Positions 56,541 through 64,000 of a stretch of 64,000 bases of DNA are shown here, piece after piece. Source of the DNA: Dromiciops gliroides (lineage: Eukaryota > Chordata > Mammalia > Microbiotheria > Microbiotheriidae). The translations under genes were made by a program, and so were the position numbers. The DNA lies in the NCBI RefSeq assembly GCF_019393635.1, contig NC_057866.1:941001-1005000 (forward strand). Reading direction: 5' to 3'. The notes beneath the pieces were generated by a model. The model saw only the letters and a program-made list of their open reading frames with translations. It ran no database searches and had not been told where the DNA came from. Positions within the stretch are counted from its first letter, which is position 1; the number at the start of each line of letters is the position of its first letter.

Positions 56541-58039
56541 ATCTGATAGAAGGAACATCTCTTCCTGGCTTTATCAGGCCTCAGGCCTCAGCAAAGTCCT
56601 GGGTCTGGGAATCTGCCCAACACATCAGGTGACAATACACACTGACCAAAGCTGTCCCCCGCCCCCTCCCCAGGAGCTCTCAAAGCTGAGGCTCGAGCAG
56701 GGAAACTACCCCTGAAATGGGCTTGGGGGAGAGGCTCTGGTGGGGGCAGCGCCGCTTGAGGCTGCCCCCTGGCGCAGACTCCATCAAAAGTGGTGAGAAC
56801 TCACCGCCTGTCACTGCCTGAAGGCCTCAGGAGCGTGTGGGCCATTTGGCCCAGGTGCCCCCACAGGGTCAGATCATTATAAATAACTAACGCTAGATAA
56901 TATTAAATGACGGTGACCACACGCGCCCGGCAGAGCGTCTGGAGAATTGTGGGACCTCGCCCAAAGATCCACAGCAGTCAAAGTGGAGAGGAAGCACGCA
57001 CAGAAGGGCTGCCTCTGCTGGACGGACTGGCTGCCCTGGACTGCTCCTGGGTCAGGCAAGATGATGGCTATGTGGACCTCAAGCAAGGGTGAGGTAGGAG
57101 AAAGAGGAGGCCCAGTGAAATCCCGAGCTGGTGTGAAGACTTCCTACCCAGGCCAACTGAGGGCCACAGAGCAGGGATGGGCCTCCTTGGGCTACAGAGA
57201 CAGAGCAAGCATTCTGACCCCTCCACTTGGAGGGAGTTTGTTGGGCGCAGGGCACAAGCGGCCCTGAGGTTCCCTCACCCCACAGACCCCACTCTCTGGA
57301 TCTCAGGGCTCCACACCATTGCCTCTGTGGGTGGGAGGGATTCTCTAGGTGTTGGTCGTCTGCATATACACACATCCACAGATCCACCCCTGGTCTAGGC
57401 AGGAGCAGGGAACAATGGGAAGGGAAGGGGGGGAGTCTAGCTCTCAGAGGGCATGGCAAACCCAGAGGCCTTCCAACAATCCCCCCAGGGAAGTGGCCAG
57501 TTTGCAGGCAGTAGGAAGTAGTAGGTATTGGTTTTCTGAAGACTTCCTCAAGTCTGAGTCTTGGCGGGCACTGCCACAGGCACAAGCTGGGGTAGCCCTC
57601 TTGTCCAACACCTGTGATGGCTTCACATTTGATTATCTCTAATTAAAAGCACTCTGGCGATGTGATGGAGTGTAATCGGTAGCTCTTCAGCTAATGTTGG
57701 TTCAGCAATTTTGATGTGAAGAATCCTGTATTTGCATACAGCAGGACCCCCTCACTCAGTGTGATGGTGGGGACAGGGAGTGGTGGGAAGGGGCAGAGAA
57801 AGGAGAGCAAGGGCAGGGCCCAGGAAGGCTCATGTGGGAGGAGAGGAGGGTTCAGTGCCAGTGTGAGCTGATCGATCCACACTTGAACCTGAATCCCATT
57901 AACAATCCTTTGAGTCAGAGGCCACCTGGCCCCTCCTAGAGCTACTGAGGAGAGGAGAGCTCACTGTAGCTTTTCCTTACTTGGAGCCCCTCGGGGATCA
58001 AGGAGAGGGAGTATCACCCCCTGGCACCTGGGGGTGGTC

Positions 58040-58165
58040 TCTCTGCCCCCTCAGACGGCAAGATCCAGGAGAGCAGGAACTGACCCACTTCTTCTTGGAT
58101 GCCAGCACTTACCCGGTGCTTTGTACACAGGAGGTGACTACTAAGTGCTTTATTCATCCATCCAC
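58040..58165 (+). mobile_element. L2 LINE 3' end, sense
   Basis: AGCAGGAACTGACCCACTTC, GTGCTTTGTACACAGGAGGT and ACTAAGTGCTTTATTC. Confidence 0.5.
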
Positions 58166-58559
58166 TCCTAAGGCTTTCGGCTCGATTGCTTCAGACAGAC
58201 ACTGGCTCATTTCAGCCTCTCGACTGGCTGGCATAGCTTCAACAGGCATCATGTCCTCATCTGACCCGCCTCGGGTGATGCTGATGGCAGGACGTGGGTT
58301 GGGTCTCCCTGCCTCCGGAGGCAGTGCCATCGATGTTCTGCTGCTCTCTGTCCAGCACAAACCCTGGCCTTCCCAAAATGTGCCATCCAGGTGGCAGCCA
58401 GCTAGAGAGCGCAGCCAGCCTTGCCCTCTTTGGCTTGGACTCTAGTCTTAGAACCCGTACTTCAGAAGATGTTCTCCCCCAGGGGCCCGTTCGTGACCCT
58501 GAGCTCTAGATCATCTTTACTGGGGATGTGTTGACCACCTCAAGCCAATGACACCAACC

Positions 58560-59060
58560 TGGGAAGGAGAGCGTCTATTCATACTGAATGACAGAGACAG
58601 GACTGGAATGAATGTTGAGCCAAATTAAACAGGATAAAAGGTAATAGGGATAAATAGAAAGTCCTACCCTGGTAATAAAAAAAATAGTGTCCCCTGTATA
58701 GAACTGGGGAGGCATGGCTAGACAGCAATGCATTTGAAAAAGATCTGGGGGCTTTAGTGGCTCACAAACTCAGTGGGAATCAGAAGGGTGATAGAACGCA
58801 GCCAAGGGACTTCATGTGATTTTAGGCCCCACTAAGAGGTCTAGGTGAATGACAGAGCAGTCTGCCAGTCTTCTGCCGCAGTCAGACCTCAGCTGGAGTC
58901 TTGTGTCCGCCCCGTTTTAGGAAGGACAGTGTTCAGTGAGAGAAGCATTAAGACAAAGGTCACCAGGATGGTGACGGCCGGCCTTGAGGTAATGTCCTGT
59001 AAGGGCTGGGTGAAGAACCTGGACAGCTCGGAAGGACATGTGGGCATCAGTAGATGCCCA
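58560..59060 (+). mobile_element. CR1/L3 LINE remnant, sense
   Basis: GAAAAAGATCTGGGGGCTTT, AGTGGCTCACAAACTCAGTG, GGAGTCTTGTGTCCGCCCCG, TTTAGGAAGGACAGTG and GTCACCAGGATGGTGACGGC in L3 order. Confidence 0.75.
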
Positions 59061-60049
59061 ATGGGCTCTTGCTCAGGACACTCAGCCTCACTCTGCTTGG
59101 ACCCAGAGGACAGAACAAGGACCCACTTGGGGCTGAGTCAGGAGTCTAAGCCACACCCACGTGGCCTGGATGACCTCAGGGGGTGGCGGATTCTCCTTCA
59201 TCAACCATCTCCCAGCAGGGCTGGACTCTGAGGTCCCCTGCAGCCTGGGGCTCTGGGCCTCTCCTGCATCCATTTCCTGGGCATTTTGGCCTGGCCAGAC
59301 CTGCTGGACCGTGGCGTGGTCACCCGGGGCATTAGCTGTCTACTCCTACCTCCTCTGCCCATCCCTCTAAATCCCTGCTGAAATGGGACACGTGGCTGAT
59401 GGAGCTCCCTCCACAGGTCACAGATTGGAAGGTGGGAGGGAACTCAGGGGCCCAGAGGCACAGGGAGAGGAGCAGTGGGGCCCCAGGACCCTCGTTTGGG
59501 GTGGGACTCCACCTCCCCGAGTCTAACAGGCTGTGCCCCTAGGGGCAGTGGGAGATCCTGACTCTGAGGCTCTCTTGGCATCCAGCCTGCCCTGGGGCAG
59601 CCCCTCTGCCTGTCCGCTGGGCCTTGCCACCCACCTCTTGGGGGTTGCTTCTGAGTAACCCAGAGCAGCAGCGGGAAGGTGAGCTCAGGTTGGAATAGGA
59701 AGGGAATAGCAGGGAAGGAAAGGGCCAATTCACCCCAGCCAGCCCCAGGCTTTGGAGGGGCACCCCAGCCATCTGCGGTGCCCATGTGGGCCCCCGATAG
59801 GCACCACAACTTCTCCCTGCCTCGTCCATCCCAGGGGCAGACTGGCAGGTAGACAGAGAGGGGCTGCCCCTGGGGCACACAGGCACTGAGGAAGCAGGAG
59901 CTGGGCAGGGAACTTCCTTCTGCCTCTCACTGGACCCTGCTGGCCTTGGGCAGAGACTGGGCTCGGCCTCCTCCTCTTCCTGCCTCGGCTCCCTCTCGGC
60001 TCAGGCCCAGCCCCAGCAGGCAGCCCTTCCTGGCATCTCCCCGCCTTCC

Positions 60050-60175
60050 CCTTTTCTGTGTCAAGGTCATCTACCCCTTGTTGAACAGGGAGTTCCTTGG
60101 GGGCAGGTCCTGGCTTTGGCCCTTCTTGGCATCCCCAGTGCCTGGCACACAGCCGGTGCTTAATAAATGCTGCCA
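60050..60175 (+). mobile_element. L2 LINE 3' end, sense
   Basis: GGGAGTTCCTTGGGGGCAGG and CACAGCCGGTGCTTAATAAA, an L2 3' terminus. Confidence 0.6.
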
Positions 60176-60894
60176 CACAGGTCTGAAGCCAATGTCTCCA
60201 AAGCGGGACCTGAGCTCGCCCAGGCTGGCCTGGTCCCAGAGGAGAGGACCCTGTGCCATGTGGCAGAGAAGAAGAAAGTCATCGGATGGGCGAATGTCTC
60301 TCCAAAGCTCAGCCAGTGAAAAATGAGCGTGTCCCCTCCCAGCTGGGGCAGCCTTCATTAGCGTGAGCAAACGCAACATGACTTACCGCTCACCCCCTCT
60401 GAACTTGACTAATCGGCTGCTTGAGTCGCCCAGCCTTCCAAATATATTTTAATGTAATTATGCCATCGCCATATGTGATGAGTGCTAATAACTCCCTGGA
60501 CTGATGTGTTCCCGCGGATTTCTAGGGCCAAGGAGCCCGCTGCTGATTTATCTTTAGATGCAGCCCCGTCAGACGCTTTCAGAGTCCTCGGGAAGTGCTG
60601 TCCTGCTCCCTGGGATGGACACACGGCCCCCAGTGCCAGCTGGGAGCCTGCCAAGGAGCAGAATAAGGCCAGGTGGCCACAGCCTCAGAGAGGAAGGACA
60701 CTCACGGCCTGGCCTGGTGTGTCTAGGGGAGGGGAGAAGGCAGCCTAGAGAATGCTGGGGGAGTTATGGGGATGGGGAGCACCCGCAGGCAGAGGCCAGG
60801 CTACCCACCTATCACCCACCCCTCCTCAGCCTCCTCTGTGGATTCCCAGGGACTCAGGGGCATTGCTGGCATCCTTCTGGGGCTGAGCGGACCA

Positions 60895-61400
60895 AGGCAT
60901 GACTTGTCCAGACTTGAACCTGGTGCTCCCCAGGGCTCTGTCCTTCGCTGGGGTTCAATCAGCTCCCAGGAGTCCAATAATCCTCTCTGTGGAGATGACT
61001 CCCAGGCCTATGGTCCTCCTCTCCCTGAATCTTCAGGTCCCCATCTCCAACTGCCTGCTGGGCATCTCTACTTGGATGTCCTCGAGACACCTCAAACTCA
61101 ATGCAGCCCAAAAGGGACTCATCCCCTCAGCCCTCCTCTCATCCATGTCTCCCTAGTTCTCCCAAGGAGGCAACATCCCTCCCCCATGTCCAACAAGTCT
61201 CCAAGTTTTGTGGCTCCTCCCTGCTCAACACCCTTGGCATCCCTGCCCCCTCCCTAATAGTCTGTAACAGTCTCCTCAGGGCCACCTTCCACCACCTCCA
61301 GTCCATCCTCTGAAGCCCTGAAGCTCCTTTGCTGCCCAGATTCCTCCTGATACAAATTCCACAGCAGGAGAGTACAAGCTGAACTCTAAGCCTAACCCCA
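60895..61400 (+). mobile_element. L2 LINE ORF fragment, sense
   Basis: CCCAGGGCTCTGTCCTTCGC, GGAGATGACTCCCAGGCCTA, ATCTCTACTTGGATGTCCTC and CACCTCAAACTCAATGCAGC follow the L2 reverse-transcriptase coding order. Confidence 0.75.
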
Positions 61401-61404
61401 AACC

Positions 61405-61640
61405 TCGCACATGTTATTGTTCAGTTGCGTCTGGCTCTTCACAACCCCACTGGGCGCTTTCCTGGCAGAGGGACTGGAGGACTCGGCCACTTCCTTCTCA
61501 AGCCCATTTTACAGATGAGGAAACTGTGGCACACAGGGTGACGTGACTGGCCCAGGGTCACATGGCCAGGACGTGGCCTCAGGTCTCCTGACTCCAGGTT
61601 TCATGCTCTACCCAGTGTGCTACCTAGCTGCCCCAACCTT
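61405..61640 (-). mobile_element. Marsupial SINE with RTE-like tail, minus
   Basis: TTGTTCAGTTGCGTCTGGCT, CATTTTACAGATGAGGAAAC and end CTACCTAGCTGCCCC. Confidence 0.78.
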
Positions 61641-62282
61641 GGGTATCATCATGCCACATTATTACTCATCAAACTGAAATGCAAAGACTGAGATGGGCGC
61701 CTTCTCCTGGCTGCCAGCTGGAGTCCCAATGCCAGCTCCCTTTGCCCTCCTGGGCACAAGGAAAATCAACCGATCCATCTGTCAGCAAGCACTCAGGAGG
61801 CGTGTTCTTCAGCCAGCTGCGGGACCAGGTGCTGTGGCTACAAGGACAATGCCCCGCCTCCTTCCCTTCTCTGTCCATGGTCCTGCTGCCCGCCTGGCTA
61901 AGACGTCCTGCAAAGCCTGGCCGTGACCCTGGGCCTCACCCGCCCGGTGTGCCCCCCAATGCTAGCAGCAACCTGGGAGTGGCCTGGCTGCCCTGCCCAG
62001 GCCAGCCAGAGCCTCTGCCCGGTTAGCCGGGACCCTGCAGTTCCCATCTGCCAGGGCCTGCAGATCAGAGCCAGGGATTAAGGGGCGGGAGGAGACATAA
62101 ACGCTGAAGCATGGGCAGGAGGATTATTCTGAGTTGGGAGAGGTGAGGAGGGATCAGGGCAGGAGACGGCTGGTAGCCCCACATGTGCCGTTCCTGGCAG
62201 TGGGCAGAAGGGAAGACCAGCTTGGGGGGGGAGGCATCCTGGCAGCCCCCTCCTCTGGTCCTGCTACCTGGTCCTACCCACT

Positions 62283-63760
62283 TCATTTTATTTTTTCCAG
62301 TTACATGTAAGGGTAGTTTTCAACATTCATTTTCATAAGATTTAGAGTTCCGAATTTTTCTCCCTCCCTCCCTTTCCTCCCCCCTCCACAAGATCGCAAC
62401 CAGTTTATATATGTACAATCCACAAGTGTTCTTTTTATCAGTTCTTTCTATAGGGGTGCACAGTAAGCTTCCTCATTAGTTCCTAGGGATTGTCTTGGAT
62501 CATTGTACTGCTGAGAGTAATTAAGTCATTCACAATTGCTCATTGAACAATACTGCTGTCACTACGCACAATGTCCTCTCAGCTCTGCTCACTTCACCAT
62601 ACATCGATGTTCATTAGTCTTGCTTGGTTTTTTGGGGATCATCCTTTTTGTCATTTGCTGTAGCACAAGACCATTCCACTACAATCATATAGCACTGCTT
62701 TTTTCCATCATTCCTCAATTGATGGACATTCCCTTGATTCTCAATTCTTAGCCTCCACCAAGAGTTGCTATAAATATTTTTTGTACAATTTTCCCCCTTT
62801 TCTCTTTTTCATGATTACTATTGTTAACTATTTCCCTTCCCTCCTATTCCCTTCCCCATGATATTTATTCTATTATCCCTCTTCTTTCATCCTATCACTC
62901 TTCAAAAGGGATTTGCTTCTGTCTGTCCCCTCCCCCACTCTGCCCTTCCTTCTTTTGCCCCTCTCTCTTTATCCCCTTCCCCTCCTATTTTCCTGCAGGG
63001 TTAGAGAGATTACTTGACCCAATTGAGTATGCTCCCTCCTTGAGCCAATTCTGATGAGTGTTAGGCTCATTTACTGCCCAGATTAAATAGATTACTCCAC
63101 CCAGTTGGGTGTGTGTCTGTTAGTCCCTCCTTGAGGCAGCTCTGATGAGTTTAAGGTCTTTGAGCCTTTTCTGATGAGTGTAAAATTCATTTACTGCCCT
63201 GCTCCTCTCCTATCTCTTCCCCCACTCCATAAGCCCCTTCCTGCTTTTTTTTATGTAGGACTTCACCTCTGCCCCTCCCCACCCCCAGCTAATTCCTCTC
63301 ACCCCTCAATCCAACCCCAAAGATGTCATCACCTAGCTAGGTGACACAATGGACAAAGCATCACCCCTGGACCCAGGGGGATTCCAGCCAAAACCTGGCC
63401 TCAGACACAGGACAGTTACCCACTGTATGACCCCAGGCATGTCCCCCAACTTCAATTTTTTATGGTTCTCTAGGGTCTTGTATTTGAAAGTCAAATTTTC
63501 CATTCAGTTCAGGTCTTTTCATCACAAATATCTGAAAGTCCTCTTTTTCATTAAAGTCCCATTTTCTCCACTAAAAGTTTATGCAGAGTTTTGCTGGGTA
63601 GGTGATTCTTGGTTGTAATCCCATTTCCTTTGCCCTTTGGAATATCCTATTCCATGCCCTCTGGTCCTTTAATGTAGAAGCTGCTAGATCTTGTGCTATC
63701 CTGACTGGGGCTCCACAGTACTTGAATTCTTTCTTTTTGGCACCCACCCACTTCATTTTA
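62283..63760 (-). mobile_element. Antisense L1-like remnants with nested SINE
   Basis: The first 520 bases resemble marsupial L1 3' UTR in reverse (TACATGTAAGGGTAGTTTTC, CAATTGATGGACATTCCCTT, AAGAGTTGCTATAAATATTT). The C/T-rich middle and the part from 63460 (GCTGGGTAGGTGATTCTTGG, TAGAAGCTGCTAGATCTTGT) look repeat-derived and probably L1-related, but I could not place them exactly. Confidence 0.55.
63330..63458 (+). mobile_element. Diverged marsupial tRNA-derived SINE
   Basis: CACCTAGCTAGGTGACACAA start, GGACAAAGCATCACCCCTGG and ACCCCAGGCATGTCCCCCAA; much decayed. Confidence 0.65.
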
Positions 63761-64000
63761 CAGATGAGAACGGGGTGATCTGCCAGAGGTCCCACAGAAA
63801 GGAGGTTGCAAGGGCCTCGGCTCCCAGTCCACCAGCCATTCTCTCTCCCACCTCCAAGCCTTTGCTCTAGCTGCACCCCCTGAAGCGCCCTTCCTCCCTC
63901 CACTTCTTAGACAAAGGTCAGCCTCCTCCCACCTCCCCCTGGGGCTCCCCCTCTAGTTTTTCTAAGTCCCCGGGGCTGGGACAGGGTCCAGCATCTCCCA

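Larger units (their letters stand above)
53241..64000 (-). other. CHID1: CHID1 intron, open at the window edge
   Basis: More than 10.7 kb with no further CHID1 exon recognised. It holds a minisatellite, SINEs, L2, CR1 and L1 pieces and AT-rich blocks at 57605-57725 and 60230-60600 that resemble conserved non-coding DNA. Confidence 0.75.

Noticed and set aside
58154..58360. Minus frame as a further CHID1 exon
   Set aside because: No match to CHID1 residues upstream of 321 and no proper acceptor/donor pair.

Overview
The window reads as nuclear DNA from a marsupial mammal. Genes are split by GT-AG introns. Numerous copies of a tRNA-derived SINE (GGCAGCTAGGTGGC...CAGTGGAT, ending CACTTAACCCCAATTGCCTCACC) are typical of marsupial genomes, and several have clean target-site duplications. 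Marsupial-style L1 pieces and many old L2, MIR and CR1/L3 remnants accompany them. The form of the SINE tail (CCAATTGCCTCACC followed by A-rich sequence) fits Australian marsupials better than American opossums, but that is an inference.

Only two protein-coding genes can be supported, and they converge. TSPAN4 (tetraspanin-4) lies on the + strand. Its last six coding exons are at 22115-22306, 28377-28451, 37987-38088, 42957-43088, 43436-43519 and 44376-44444. They encode 217 residues, exactly the part of a 238-residue tetraspanin-4 that follows a 21-residue first coding exon, which was not found and is probably upstream. CHID1 (chitinase-domain-containing 1, SI-CLP) lies on the - strand. Its last three coding exons are at 53160-53240, 52021-52063 and 50986-51084; the rest of the gene lies beyond the right edge. 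This tail-to-tail order matches the human 11p15.5 arrangement.

Layout: 1-22114 is TSPAN4 5' intron or upstream DNA, rich in L1, L2, CR1 and SINE insertions. 22115-44444 is the TSPAN4 coding part, with introns of 6.1, 9.5, 4.9, 0.35 and 0.86 kb. 44445 to about 45085 is the probable 3' UTR. About 45100-50985 is the interval between the two stop codons, including CHID1 3' UTR. 50986-53240 holds the CHID1 3' coding exons. 53241-64000 is one CHID1 intron of more than 10.7 kb.

The main oddities are structural. Two solo LTRs of one retroviral family lie in opposite orientation around TSPAN4 exons 3 and 4. CA-rich and TG-rich tracts flank the 75-base exon 3 and could pair in the transcript. A back-to-back poly(A) signal lies between the convergent genes. 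SINE/L1 tails are stacked at one target motif. A CpG-dense block with an acceptor-preceded open frame lies in the fourth intron, and several AT-rich blocks look like conserved non-coding elements. I see no CRISPR array, operon, phage or other novel multi-gene system.
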